Assembly: GCA_021810625.1 (NCBI GenBank)
Contig: JAJZIJ010000014.1
Span: 1 to 61,570, forward strand
DNA from: Acidobacteriota bacterium
Lineage (GTDB): Bacteria > Acidobacteriota > Terriglobia > Terriglobales > Acidobacteriaceae
DNA: 61,570 nt
Direction: 5' to 3'
This document shows positions 8,335 to 17,663 of the stretch, in pieces (the first letter of the stretch is position 1; each line of letters begins with the position of its first letter). Made by a program: the position numbers and the translations under genes. The notes under the pieces are model-generated. The model was not told the origin of the DNA. It searched no databases and was given only the letters and a program-made list of their open reading frames with translations.

Positions 8335-9783
8335 TCAGAACTTCGGTAATTGTTTTGCGTCCCATCCACCGCCCAACGCCTCAATCAGCAGGACGCTTGC
8401 GGTCATCTGGCGCGTCCATATCTGCGCAGCCGTTTGTTCATTGGACAACTCGATGCTCTGCGCCGTGATGACGTTCAGATAATTGTCGATGCCGCCCTTA
8501 TAGCGGCTGGTGGCGATCTCCTGTTGCTTCTGCGCCGCGACTACGGCCTCCCGCTGCGTTGCGGACTCGTCGCGCAGAATGCGCAGCGCCGCCAGATTGT
8601 CCTCGACCTCCCGATACGCCGTCAGCACGGTTTGCCGATATGCGGCGACGGTGCCGTCATACGCGGCCTGCGCCTGCACATCCACTGCGTGGCGCTGTCC
8701 CCAATCAACGAGGGTGTCTGACGCAGACAAGCCAGCCGACCAGAAGGAACTCGGCCCGGTGAACCAGTTGCCGGGATGACCACTCTCAAATCCACCCAGC
8801 CCCGTCAGCGCAAAGGTTGGATAGTAGGCGGTGCGAGCAATACCGATTTGCTCGTTCGCTGCGGCCATTGCGCGCTCGGCGGAGGCAATATCAGGGCGGC
8901 GCTCCAGCAATTGCGAGGGCAGACCCACAGGAATAGGCGGCGGCACCGTGGCAAGAACACGCGGCGCGATGGTGAAGGACGAAGCAGGCTGCCCCACCAA
9001 CACCGCGATGGCGTGTTCATACTGCGCGCGCGCCACGCCAACATCCTGATCTTCCGCCTGCGTTGTCTCCAGCAGGGTACGCGCCTGCGCCACGTCCAAC
9101 TGCGAGTTCAATCCGCCCTGATAGCGATTCTGCGTCAGTTGCATGGATTTCTGAAAGGCCGTCACGGTGCGATCAAGAATTTGCTTTTGCGCGTCCAGCC
9201 CGCGCAGTTGAAAATAATCCGTGGCCAGCTCGGCTTGCAGGCTCAAGCGAACATTCTGGACATCAGCGGCGCTGGCCTGCGCATTCGCCTTGGCCTGTAT
9301 AACGGAACGCCGCACGCGACCCCAGAAATCCGGCTCCCAGCTTACCTCAAGCGGCAGATTGAAACTGTTGTACTGGTTCATGCCTGGAAAGTACGTCGCG
9401 CTGTTATAGGAAAACCGCTGGCGCATCACGCCCACGCCAGCACCCAGAAATGGAAAGAGATTGGCGCGATTGATCTGAATGGTCGCGCGCGCCTGCGTAA
9501 ACTCCGTGACGGCCAGCTTCAGATTTTGGTTGGAGACATCGACCTGCGCTTCATACGCATCCAGATCGGGATCGTGGTACGCCTTCCACCAGTTGCTGCG
9601 AATCTGAGAATCTGCTGGTTGCGCGGGCTGCCAGCCAGCAACCTCTTTGAAAGCTGGAGCCGTGGGCGCGGAGGGTCGCTTGTAATTTGGCCCAATCATG
9701 CAGCCAGTCAACCCGACCGAAGCCAACAGCGAAGTCAGCAGCCAAGCCTGCGATGCAGCGCGCATGGGAGCGGCGTGCCTCAT
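8335..9783 (-). CDS. RND efflux outer-membrane lipoprotein, NodT/OprM type
   Basis: The 482-residue protein is a TolC-superfamily channel of the NodT/OprM branch. The lipobox LTGC places the acylated Cys at residue 28, followed by MIGPNYKRP, a hallmark of this family. Two copies of the OEP domain follow, with ATYFPGMNQYNSFNLPLEVS and the paired motifs ERRPDIASAERAMAAANEQIG and SAGLSASDTLVDWGQR. Its ATG overlaps the stop codon of the adaptor gene (ATGA), so translation is coupled. It should form the outer-membrane duct of the pump encoded upstream. Confidence 0.94.
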   Translation of the reverse strand: MRHAAPMRAASQAWLLTSLLASVGLTGCMIGPNYKRPSAPTAPAFKEVAGWQPAQPADSQIRSNWWKAYHDPDLDAYEAQVDVSNQNLKLAVTEFTQARATIQINRANLFPFLGAGVGVMRQRFSYNSATYFPGMNQYNSFNLPLEVSWEPDFWGRVRRSVIQAKANAQASAADVQNVRLSLQAELATDYFQLRGLDAQKQILDRTVTAFQKSMQLTQNRYQGGLNSQLDVAQARTLLETTQAEDQDVGVARAQYEHAIAVLVGQPASSFTIAPRVLATVPPPIPVGLPSQLLERRPDIASAERAMAAANEQIGIARTAYYPTFALTGLGGFESGHPGNWFTGPSSFWSAGLSASDTLVDWGQRHAVDVQAQAAYDGTVAAYRQTVLTAYREVEDNLAALRILRDESATQREAVVAAQKQQEIATSRYKGGIDNYLNVITAQSIELSNEQTAAQIWTRQMTASVLLIEALGGGWDAKQLPKF

Positions 9784-11090
9784 AAATGTCCACCCCCGGC
9801 AACGCGCGTCGCAGCTCCGCTGACCACGCGCACCTCTTCCCCATCCACAATGGAATCCGGCGGACTGTCAATGATGCGCTCTCCGGCTTGCAGGCCGACG
9901 AGAACCTCCACGCGGGTTCCCCAATCGCGGCCCAGCGTCAGCGGAACCAGATGAGCGCGGCTGTTGTCATCCAGCGTGGCCACGCGCAAACCTTCGGCGC
10001 GAAAGAGCAAGGCACTCACCGGAATGATGAGCGCCGGATGATCCAGGGGCAGTTTGAGATGTACCTGCGCGTAGGCGCCGGGCAGCAGTTCTCCCTTGCG
10101 ATTATTGATGTCCACTTCCGCCATCAGCGTGCGCGTGTTCAGATCAATGGCCTCCGAGCTGCGCACAATTTTTCCTGTGAAGACGCGACCGGGATACTCG
10201 GCCAGTGTGAGGCCGACGCTGACACCGGGGCGGGCGGCGGGAGCGTACTGCTCCGGCACATTGACGAAAATGCGCAGCGTGCGCGTGCTGGAGACATGGA
10301 AGAGTTCGCGCGGCGTGGCGCCTCCATACGCGGCCCCGCTGCCCATCGTGGCATTGCCGCTGTAGCCGGAAGCGCTGCCGGTTCCGCCGTTGCTGCCGGA
10401 GGCCACCAGTTGGCCGACATCGGTGTTGCGCGCCGTCACCACGCCGTCAAAAGGCGCATAGACGCGCTCGAAGGATTGCAACTCCAGCAGATGATCGAGG
10501 CTGGCATTGGCAGAGGCGACGGTTGCCTGCAACGCGCTGGAGGAATAGTTGGCTGCGTCCGTGGATTGCCTGGAGACTGCGTCCGTGGCCACCAATCCCT
10601 GATAGCGTTGCGCTGTTATTTGCGCCAGCTTCAAATTTTCCTGTGCCGTCACAACATCGGCGCGGGCCTGCTTCACCTGCTGATCCAGTTCCGGCGTTTC
10701 GATGATGGCCAGCAATTCTCCTTTGCGAACATGCGAGCCAATGTCGTGATACCAGACGCGAACGTAGCCGTTGGTGCGGGCATAGATCGGCGCGTCCAGA
10801 AATGCCTGGATGGTTCCCGGCAGCACCAGCTCGCGTGTGGGAGCGCCCAGTTGCGCCGTGGTCACGGCAACCGTTGGAATGGCCATGCGCTCCGTCTGGG
10901 CGCGGAGCGCGGCGCGAGCGCGAATGCGGGGCAGAATGCCGCCAAGGGCAATCAGCACGGCGACAATTGCCAGAACGATCAGCAGTGTTCGCATCCGCCG
11001 CCTGGCCTGTGGCGCGGCTCGCAGCGCTGGGCGCTTCGCGCTTTCGACTGCGTTCATTTCCGACGATGCGAAGTGTTCCGTGGGTTTCAT
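9780..11090 (-). CDS. RND efflux periplasmic adaptor (membrane fusion protein)
   Basis: The 436-residue protein has an N-terminal transmembrane anchor (about 33-53). A barrel-sandwich/lipoyl half (LPGTIQAFLDAPIYARTNGYV), an alpha-helical hairpin (about 130-190) and the second lipoyl half (YAPFDGVVTARNTDVGQLV) follow. A Gly/Ser-rich insert (about 210-235) precedes the beta-barrel and membrane-proximal domains ending near residue 425. This is the HlyD/AcrA order. It bridges the inner-membrane pump and the outer-membrane channel. Both its ends overlap neighbouring genes by ATGA. Confidence 0.94.
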   Translation of the reverse strand: MKPTEHFASSEMNAVESAKRPALRAAPQARRRMRTLLIVLAIVAVLIALGGILPRIRARAALRAQTERMAIPTVAVTTAQLGAPTRELVLPGTIQAFLDAPIYARTNGYVRVWYHDIGSHVRKGELLAIIETPELDQQVKQARADVVTAQENLKLAQITAQRYQGLVATDAVSRQSTDAANYSSSALQATVASANASLDHLLELQSFERVYAPFDGVVTARNTDVGQLVASGSNGGTGSASGYSGNATMGSGAAYGGATPRELFHVSSTRTLRIFVNVPEQYAPAARPGVSVGLTLAEYPGRVFTGKIVRSSEAIDLNTRTLMAEVDINNRKGELLPGAYAQVHLKLPLDHPALIIPVSALLFRAEGLRVATLDDNSRAHLVPLTLGRDWGTRVEVLVGLQAGERIIDSPPDSIVDGEEVRVVSGAATRVAGGGHL

Positions 11091-14000
11091 GCGGCATCCT
11101 CCGGCAAAATATCCGCGTGCAGCGGCTGTTTGTTCTGGTGAAAGAGGCTGAAGAAGACGGGCACAAAAAATAATGTCGCCGCCGTGGCAAAGATCAGTCC
11201 GCCGATCACGGCGCGACCCAGCGGCGCATTCTGCTCTCCGCCATCGCCCAGGCCCAGCGCCATCGGCACCATGCCAATAATCATGGCCAGCGCCGTCATC
11301 AGCACAGGGCGGAAGCGCGTATACCCGGCAGTTAAGGCGGATTCCAGCGCGGCGTGGCCCTGCACGAGTTGCTCACGCGCAAAGCTGACCACCAAAATGC
11401 TGTTGGCCGTGGCGACTCCCATGCACATGATGGAACCCGTCAGCGCGGGCACGCTGATGTGCGTTCCCGTAATGAAGAGGAACCAGACAATTCCAGCCAG
11501 CGCCGCTGGCAATGCCGCGACAATGATGAACGGATCCAGCCAGCTTTGGAAGTTGACGACAATCAGCAGATAGACCAGCACGATGGCAAAGAGCAGTCCG
11601 CCGATCAGTCCGATGGTTGATTCCCGCATGGTCAGAATCTGGCCACGAATGATGATCTGCGATCCACGCGGCAGGTTTTTGGTATCTTGCTTGACGATGC
11701 GGTCGATCCGATTCGCGACGCTGCGTAAATCCGTTCCCTGCACCGCGCCGTAAATGTCGATGACAGGCATTACGTTGTAATGGCTGACGGTTCCAGCTTC
11801 GGCCCCGCGTTGCAGGCTGGCCACGTTCGCAAGAATCTGCGGCTGCGCGCTGCTGCTGTTGGCCACGGGGATATTCTCCAAATCCTGGAGCGTGTCCATC
11901 GTGTACTGCGGCTCCTGCACGGCGATGTTGTAGCTGACGCCATTGTGCCAGTTCAGCCAGAAATTCGGAGCGGTCTGAAAGCTGCCACTCAGTGCCGTCA
12001 GAAGGCTTTCCGCCACATCGCGCTGCTGGTAGCCCACCTGTTGCGCCTTGCTGCGATCCACATTCACCGTGAGATCCGGCTCGTTGAATGGCTGTTGGAT
12101 GCGCACATCAACAGTGCCGGGAATCTGCTGCACCTGCGCCATCATTTTTTCCGCAAAGGCATGGTTGGCGGCGATATTGTTGCCAACAATCTGAATGTCG
12201 AGCGGCGCAGGCAGGCCAAAGTTCAAAATCTGGCTGACCATATCCGTGGGCAAAAAATAGAACGTGACACCGGGATATTTGTCGGCCAGCACCTGCCGCA
12301 ACTGCGCCACATACTCCGCCGTTGGGCGATGCTTGCGCGCCAGCGAAACCAAAATATCCGCATCCCATGAACCGATGGTTGCCGAGTTGCTATAGGCAAG
12401 ATTCATTCCGCTGTATGGAACGCCAATGTTGTCGATGATGGCCTTCATCTCCTTTTGCGGAACGGTCTGGCGAATGGTTTGATCCACCTGATCGCAGAGT
12501 CGGGCCATCTCCTCAATGCGCGTGCCGGTTTGCGCGCGGACGTGCAGTTTGAACTGGCCTCCATCCACGTCGGGAAAAAAATCCTGGCCCAGCCACGGAT
12601 AGAGCACCACAACCGACAAGGCGCAAGCGGCAAAAAATCCTGCGACAAAGATGCCGCGATACTCCAAACAGACGGTCAGCAGATCGCGATATCCATTGCG
12701 AATGCTCTCAAAGCCATCCTCAAACTTCATCTGCCAGCGCACCAGCGGGTTGGAGCTGGCGCGGCGATGCTCCAGATGCCCTTCCTCATGCACCCGCAGC
12801 ATGTATTTGGCCATCGTCGGCACCACGGTGCGCGAGAGAAAATATGAGGCCAGCATGGCGAAGACAACCGCCTCGGCCAGCGGCACGAAGAGATAGCGCG
12901 CTACTCCGCCCAGAAAAAACATGGGCACGAAGACAATGCAGATGGACAGCGTGGAGACAAACGCAGGGACGGCAATTTCGGCGGCGCCATCCAGAATGGC
13001 CTGCTCAATCTCCTTGCCCATCTCCAGATTGCGATTGATGTTTTCAATCTCCACCGTCGCGTCGTCCACCAGAATGCCCACCGCCAGCGCCATGCCGCCC
13101 AGGGTCATAATGTTGATGGTCTCGCCCAACATCCCCAGCACGATGAAGGAGACCAAAATCGACAGCGGAATCGAGACGGCAATGATGAGCGTGCTGCGCC
13201 AACTGCCCAGAAAGATCAGAATCATCGTGGCGGTCAGCAACGCTGCGATGATGGCTTCGCGAACCACGCCATTGATGGCCCCGCGAACAAAGATCGACTG
13301 ATCCGCCAGCGGAACGATGCGCAACTGCGGCGGCAAACTTGCCGCTGCAGCCGGCAGAAGAGCGCGAATGCGGGAGATGATACTCAGGGTCGAGGCATCC
13401 CCGGTCTTCATAATGGACATCAGCACGGCCCGACGGCCATCCACGCGCACAACGTTGGTCTGCGGAGGGAATCCGTCGCGAACATGCGCGACATCCCGCA
13501 TATAGACCGTGGCTCCGTTCACGGTTTTGATGGGCAGATCATTTAATCCGGCGATGCTGCGCGGAGCGCTGTTGGTCTCCACCTGGTACTCATACAGCCC
13601 AATTTTTTCCGTGCCCGATGGCAAAATGATGCTCTGCGCATTCACGGCATTCACAATGTCGGCGGGAGACAGTCCTTTGGCCTGCATGGCCGCCGTGTCG
13701 ATATCCACCTGCACCTGGCGCTGTTTGCCGCCATAGGGAAACGGAATGGATGCGCCCTGCACCGTGGCCAATTGCGTGCGGAGAAAGTTCATGCCCAGAT
13801 CGTAGAGTTTCTGCTCGCTGATGCCGGGGCCGGACAGTCCCAACTGAAGCACCGGAACGCTGGAGGCGTTGTAGGCGAGAATCAGCGGAGGCACGGTTCC
13901 GGGGGGCATGGCGCGCAGCACCGCCTGCGAAATCGCGGTGACTTGGGCCACGCCCGCATCCACATTGGTTCCCGGATGGAAATAGATTTTGACGATGGAG

Positions 14001-14266
14001 ACTCCCGTCAAAGTCTGCGATTCAATGTGTTCGATATTATTGACCGTCGTGGTCAACGCCCGCTCAAAGCCGCTGGTGACGCGCCCAGTCATCTCCTCCG
14101 GGGAAAGCCCGTTGTACGCCCAGACCACGCTGACCACGGGAATGTTGATGTTGGGAAAGATGTCCGTAGGCGTGCGCAGAAGGGTGAATATCCCCAGAAT
14201 GAAGATCAGGATGGCCAGAACGATGAAGGTGAGCGGCCTGCGTAGCGCAAGGCGGACAATCCACAT
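11087..14266 (-). CDS. RND efflux inner-membrane pump, HAE1/AcrB-like
   Basis: The 1059-residue protein has the standard duplicated RND architecture: TM1 at the N-terminus (about 10-32), a large periplasmic porter/docking loop, TM2-6, a second loop and TM7-12. The TM4 motif GMALAVGILVDDATVEIEN supplies the proton-relay Asp pair D401/D402, as in AcrB. I start at the ATG at 14266 because GGAG lies 6 bases before it; an in-frame TTG is four codons earlier. It leads the pump-adaptor-channel operon. Substrates cannot be inferred: acidobacteria have many such pumps of the drug/secondary-metabolite type, and metal-type (CusA) motifs are absent. Confidence 0.94.
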   Translation of the reverse strand: MWIVRLALRRPLTFIVLAILIFILGIFTLLRTPTDIFPNINIPVVSVVWAYNGLSPEEMTGRVTSGFERALTTTVNNIEHIESQTLTGVSIVKIYFHPGTNVDAGVAQVTAISQAVLRAMPPGTVPPLILAYNASSVPVLQLGLSGPGISEQKLYDLGMNFLRTQLATVQGASIPFPYGGKQRQVQVDIDTAAMQAKGLSPADIVNAVNAQSIILPSGTEKIGLYEYQVETNSAPRSIAGLNDLPIKTVNGATVYMRDVAHVRDGFPPQTNVVRVDGRRAVLMSIMKTGDASTLSIISRIRALLPAAAASLPPQLRIVPLADQSIFVRGAINGVVREAIIAALLTATMILIFLGSWRSTLIIAVSIPLSILVSFIVLGMLGETINIMTLGGMALAVGILVDDATVEIENINRNLEMGKEIEQAILDGAAEIAVPAFVSTLSICIVFVPMFFLGGVARYLFVPLAEAVVFAMLASYFLSRTVVPTMAKYMLRVHEEGHLEHRRASSNPLVRWQMKFEDGFESIRNGYRDLLTVCLEYRGIFVAGFFAACALSVVVLYPWLGQDFFPDVDGGQFKLHVRAQTGTRIEEMARLCDQVDQTIRQTVPQKEMKAIIDNIGVPYSGMNLAYSNSATIGSWDADILVSLARKHRPTAEYVAQLRQVLADKYPGVTFYFLPTDMVSQILNFGLPAPLDIQIVGNNIAANHAFAEKMMAQVQQIPGTVDVRIQQPFNEPDLTVNVDRSKAQQVGYQQRDVAESLLTALSGSFQTAPNFWLNWHNGVSYNIAVQEPQYTMDTLQDLENIPVANSSSAQPQILANVASLQRGAEAGTVSHYNVMPVIDIYGAVQGTDLRSVANRIDRIVKQDTKNLPRGSQIIIRGQILTMRESTIGLIGGLLFAIVLVYLLIVVNFQSWLDPFIIVAALPAALAGIVWFLFITGTHISVPALTGSIMCMGVATANSILVVSFAREQLVQGHAALESALTAGYTRFRPVLMTALAMIIGMVPMALGLGDGGEQNAPLGRAVIGGLIFATAATLFFVPVFFSLFHQNKQPLHADILPEDAA

Positions 14267-14442
14267 GGAAAGCTCCAAAAACAGCTCGGAAAAACCCAGA
14301 ACCGACGGACAACAAGAAGGAAGATGGCCATTCCAGGCATCCCATGCAGGGGCAGCCCGCCCACCTACCGATTATCAATAAGATTCATTCTACAGGAGAT
14401 AGATGCACAAAACTCCGAAAAAAATAGGGGGTATCTTCCGAA

Positions 14443-15054
14443 TTATTCCGCTTGCGGCGCAATGGGCGCGGAGGGAAGCCCAGAATCTGGGCGCAGGAGC
14501 GCCGGACGCGGCAGGAAGATCAATTCTGCGGCGACCACCACGCAGTAGATGGACAAAATCAGAACAGAATAGCGATTGCCATAAAGCGTCCCCATCAACA
14601 GCAGGACGACAAAAGCAGTAGAGAGGCGGGCAAAGCCGAGCAGCCGGGAACGCGCCGCCGGATGGTGTCGCAAGCGATTCGCCAGCCGCGTCTCCAGAAA
14701 GCCGAGCGCCAGGGCATGCACCACGGCAAAGTCGAGCAGCCGCTCAATGGAAAGCTCCGGCGAAAGAAATAGAACCACTCCGGTAAAGATGACCGTTGCG
14801 GCAAGAACAACCCATATCCAGGCGTGGGCCTCCTTGTCCAGCAAAGCCTCCACGCCCGCGCCAAAGTCGAGCAGGCCGGAGAGCACCAGAAAAAAACCCG
14901 TCACCATGAGCAGAAAGATCGCGACAAAGGTGCTAATCAGCAAGCTGCGCATCAATGCCTGGATCGCAAGCAAAGTCAGAGCCAGCACGAGCAGCAGACC
15001 AGCGTGCAACCAGAACAACCAGCGATGGCGGGCAAAACTTCGTAGCAAGGACAT
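14443..15054 (-). CDS. Polytopic membrane protein of unknown function
   Basis: The 203-residue protein has about six hydrophobic segments (roughly 14-34, 38-62, 81-100, 108-125, 144-160 and 165-182) joined by short charged loops and ends in a Pro/Ala-rich tail. I do not recognise the family. The even spacing of helices resembles small DUF308/HdeD-like membrane proteins, but no diagnostic motif is visible. It lies 176 bases upstream of the RND operon on the same strand. A role beside the pump would be a guess. Confidence 0.7.
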   Translation of the reverse strand: MSLLRSFARHRWLFWLHAGLLLVLALTLLAIQALMRSLLISTFVAIFLLMVTGFFLVLSGLLDFGAGVEALLDKEAHAWIWVVLAATVIFTGVVLFLSPELSIERLLDFAVVHALALGFLETRLANRLRHHPAARSRLLGFARLSTAFVVLLLMGTLYGNRYSVLILSIYCVVVAAELIFLPRPALLRPDSGLPSAPIAPQAE

Positions 15055-15128
15055 AGCGTACAGATGGAACGCCTTGATTGTACTTCACCCGCGCGCAATC
15101 TACTCGCGCTTTGCCGCTTGAAGCAGCG

Positions 15129-15437
15129 CTACCCCACAAGGCCGGGCATCATCTCATGCTCATGCTGGCGCTCAGGTCTCGGCATTACGGCAATCGGTGG
15201 CCGACGACTATGCGGGGAAAGTTCAACGCCGTGGTCGGTCCATCGGCGAAGGGTGTACTGAGCGGAACAAGATGGGCAAAGCCAGAAGTACCGCCGCACG
15301 CTTACATGAGATGCCACAAAACGCGGGCCACTTTCTTGTCTTGTGAATGGTTCCCGCTCCATCAGGTAGAGACGACCGCCGCGCAAGTACTTTAGCTCGG
15401 CGCCACATTCTGGGTTCGCGCATAGAATGTTCATCAT
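15129..15437 (-). CDS. Small putative zinc-ribbon protein
   Basis: The product is about 102 residues. Starting at the ATG pair at 15437/15434, preceded by AGGAGG at good spacing, it begins MMNILCANPECGAELKYLRG and continues to RYFWLCPSCSAQYTLRRW. The two CxxxxC/CxxC knuckles, about 42 residues apart, are arranged as in a zinc ribbon, followed by a basic tail. Nucleic-acid binding is a reasonable guess only. The 15 bases after ATG, the strong ribosome site and the cysteine pattern argue that it is a real gene. Confidence 0.68.
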   Translation of the reverse strand: MMNILCANPECGAELKYLRGGRLYLMEREPFTRQESGPRFVASHVSVRRYFWLCPSCSAQYTLRRWTDHGVELSPHSRRPPIAVMPRPERQHEHEMMPGLVG

Positions 15438-15884
15438 GGCATGCCTCCTACGCAAGCACTGGCATTACTCACGAACATAGCAAGGAAGGGCAGACAAAAT
15501 CGGTAACGAAGGTCATGGCAGTTTGTGATTCTCTCCGCCACAAAACAAACACAGCGGAAGCCTCCTGCTCTATGCCGCGCAACACGCGGTAGACGAAGAA
15601 ACAACTCGGCGGCACAAACGCCCGCCTCAAACCCCAGGAATCGCACCCCGCTCGATCGCCCAACCGAAACGACCAGCCAAGGCAGACCCCACTAATCTCA
15701 CTATACGCCGAATGTAAGGATGCTGGATGTGAAAATATCGAAAATTCCTTCCTTTTTGGGAAATGCGGGAGTAAATCAATTGGAACAGCCCACCCACAGG
15801 GGCTTCCGCCCGCTCTCATTGCAGGCACTTACGGCGGAACTAAAGTTCCGCCCCGCCAAAACGCTGATTTGTTTCAGAGCTTTC
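15438..15884. other. Intergenic stretch without a supported gene
   Basis: About 450 bases lie between the zinc-ribbon gene and ruvA. Short open frames here have no ribosome site, no recognisable motif and unusual composition. The only clear structure is the hairpin at 15833-15852. Confidence 0.55.
15833..15852 (-). terminator. Hairpin downstream of ruvA
   Basis: GGCGGAAC (15833-15840) and GTTCCGCC (15845-15852) form a perfect 8-bp stem with loop TAAA. It lies 32 bases past the ruvA stop on the minus strand. No U-tract follows. The TAAA loop is shared with the palindromes at 59.3-59.5 kb, so it may be a REP unit acting as a terminator. Confidence 0.5.
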
Positions 15885-16472
15885 TTAACGCATCGCGGCC
15901 ATCGTGGCCCGAAAGAGATGCTCGAAGTTGCTGTTGGCCTCTGGATTGCGCGCCAAGGCTGCTTCCAGAGCCTTCAACGCGGCGGGACGCTGGTAGCCCA
16001 GATTGACCAGCGCGGAGATTACATCCTCCGCTATCGGAGCGGGGACACCAGGAATCGCCGTTGGCCCCATCTCCTCCAACTTATCTTTAAGTTCCAGCAC
16101 CACGCGCTCGGCAGTCTTTTTCCCAATGCCGGGAATGCGCGTGAGCATGGCGTGATCCTGACCCCGGATGGCTGCGACCAGCCGCTCCGTGCTGAGTCCG
16201 CTAAGTACGGTGAGAGCGAGTTTTGGCCCGATACCGCTGACAGAAAACAGCTTTTCAAAAAGGCGTTTCTCGGCAGGATCGGCAAAACCAAAAAGCGCCA
16301 GCGCATCCTCGCGCACATGCGTATAAATGTGCAGAGAAACCTCCGCGCCTTCGTTGGGCAGCCCGGTGTAGGTGGGAATGCTGATGGCAACCTCATATCC
16401 AACGCCCGCCGCTTCAATAATCACGTTGTGCGGCGTCTTGGCCAGCAGCTTTCCACGCAGATGTGCAATCAT
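15885..16472 (-). CDS. ruvA: Holliday junction branch-migration protein RuvA
   Basis: The 195-residue protein has the RuvA order: an N-terminal OB fold (about 1-63, MIAHLRGKLLAKTPHNVIIE), two helix-hairpin-helix motifs (VSGIGPKLALTVLSGL near 78 and IPGIGKKTAERVVLEL near 113), and a C-terminal three-helix RuvB-binding domain (about 145-192, ISALVNLGYQRPAALKALE). RuvA tetramers bind four-way junctions and load the RuvB motor during recombinational repair. Neither ruvB nor ruvC is next to it in this window. Confidence 0.96.
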   Translation of the reverse strand: MIAHLRGKLLAKTPHNVIIEAAGVGYEVAISIPTYTGLPNEGAEVSLHIYTHVREDALALFGFADPAEKRLFEKLFSVSGIGPKLALTVLSGLSTERLVAAIRGQDHAMLTRIPGIGKKTAERVVLELKDKLEEMGPTAIPGVPAPIAEDVISALVNLGYQRPAALKALEAALARNPEANSNFEHLFRATMAAMR

Positions 16473-16508
16473 GGCCCGATTGTATCCTGTCGATTGTGAA
16501 TGAAGGCG

Positions 16509-17252
16509 CTAATTGCTGCGGCGACGATACCGAATGGCAAATTCAAAGCCGGCGTTGGGCGGGAAAATTTCGGCGATGTGGCGCAACCGCTCCGCCAAAG
16601 ACTGCGGAGCCAGCAGTGGATATTCACGCTCGCGCAGTTCGGCGTAGTCAAAATCGACGGTCAACGAAAGCAGATAGATGGCAATGGCATCAGAAAAAGC
16701 AGCTTCCAGATATTCCGCGCGCGCCTTCTCATCCACGCGCTCACGGTTGGCCAGAGCCTGCTTGCGATTCTCCCAGGCATCCTGGCTGGTCTCGCCGCGC
16801 ACATTCGCCTCCGCCTGCGCCCAGGCGAGACGGGAAAAACTCTCCGGCACGCCCGCCGCATCGACAAAGTGGTGTCCGGCATTGATGAAAAACTCAAAGG
16901 CCAGGGCGAAGCGGTCGCGCATCATTCGGGTGGAGATGAAAACACAATCCGCGCCATTGAAAGAAACATTGCGGTGGCAGACGGCGCGGTCGCCGAGTTC
17001 GGTGGTATAGTCGGGAGCAATCAGTGTTTCTTCCGTTTCGCCAAGGGCAAGCGGGACGAAATAATACGCCTTGCGGCTCAGCGCGGACGCGATGCTTTGT
17101 GGGACGGCCTGCACCATGCGATCCATATCCAGCGCGGGGAGATGCGTGTGGCCAAAGCTCGCATAGCAAATGCCGTTGGGGGCCTGTTGCACGGCAGTTT
17201 CGCGCGCGACTTCCAGTGCTGGCAGCAGGTGAATCTGAGCAGTCTCAATCAT
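16509..17252 (-). CDS. Conserved-looking hypothetical protein
   Basis: The 247-residue product begins MIETAQIHLLPALEVARETA at the ATG at 17252. The frame stays open upstream, but that stretch overlaps the divergent membrane gene and lacks coding character. The protein looks soluble and acidic with no signal peptide. Notable pieces are YASFGHTHLPALDMDRMVQ, FNGADCVFISTRMMRDRFAL and a helical C-terminal half. No family is recognised. It lies 36 bases upstream of ruvA on the same strand, so the two may be co-transcribed. Confidence 0.68.
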   Translation of the reverse strand: MIETAQIHLLPALEVARETAVQQAPNGICYASFGHTHLPALDMDRMVQAVPQSIASALSRKAYYFVPLALGETEETLIAPDYTTELGDRAVCHRNVSFNGADCVFISTRMMRDRFALAFEFFINAGHHFVDAAGVPESFSRLAWAQAEANVRGETSQDAWENRKQALANRERVDEKARAEYLEAAFSDAIAIYLLSLTVDFDYAELREREYPLLAPQSLAERLRHIAEIFPPNAGFEFAIRYRRRSN

Positions 17253-17322
17253 AAACCTGTATTCTAGCTGAGTGCGCGCTGCGGACGCTGCCGCATGGCC
17301 CACACAGAAGAGATATGGCACA

Positions 17323-17643
17323 ATGACCAACGCTCCCCATGCTTCCACGTCTCCATCCACCACCGCTGCGGAGGCAACGCTCTTCGGCATTCCCATAGGA
17401 CGGTTCGGTTTCTTTTCCAGCCTGTTGGTAAGCGTGGCCTCCGGCTTTATAGCCTTCTTCTTCACCACGTTTTGCGCCATCTTTGGCGTCATGATCTATG
17501 ACGGCGCCCATCACCTTCCCATGCAGAATCTGAACATCAGCTATAGGTTCATCGCGGCCCCGGTGGGTCTTGCGGCCATGCTGTTCAGCTTGGCCTATCT
17601 GTTTAGCCTCTGGATCCGGCGGAAGCTGGCGGGCCAGAAATAA
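17323..17643 (+). CDS. Small two-helix membrane protein
   Basis: The 106-residue product has two hydrophobic segments (about 30-55, SLLVSVASGFIAFFFTTFCAIFG, and about 78-97, APVGLAAMLFSLAYLFSLWI) and a basic C-terminus (RRKLAGQK). A Ser/Thr/Ala-rich N-terminal 25 residues would face the cytoplasm. It is not a family I can name. Its stop is 20 bases before the Kdo hydroxylase gene, so the two probably form an operon. Confidence 0.68.
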   Translation: MTNAPHASTSPSTTAAEATLFGIPIGRFGFFSSLLVSVASGFIAFFFTTFCAIFGVMIYDGAHHLPMQNLNISYRFIAAPVGLAAMLFSLAYLFSLWIRRKLAGQK

Positions 17644-17663
17644 ACTCACAGGATGCTGCATGT

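Noticed and set aside
8776-11141. Two long plus-strand frames (392 and 451 codons) across the efflux operon
   Set aside because: They are antisense to the channel and adaptor genes, whose motifs and ATGA overlaps are clear.
15469-15828. 119-codon minus-strand frame in the ruvA-upstream gap
   Set aside because: No ribosome site and no recognisable composition or motif; more likely noncoding.
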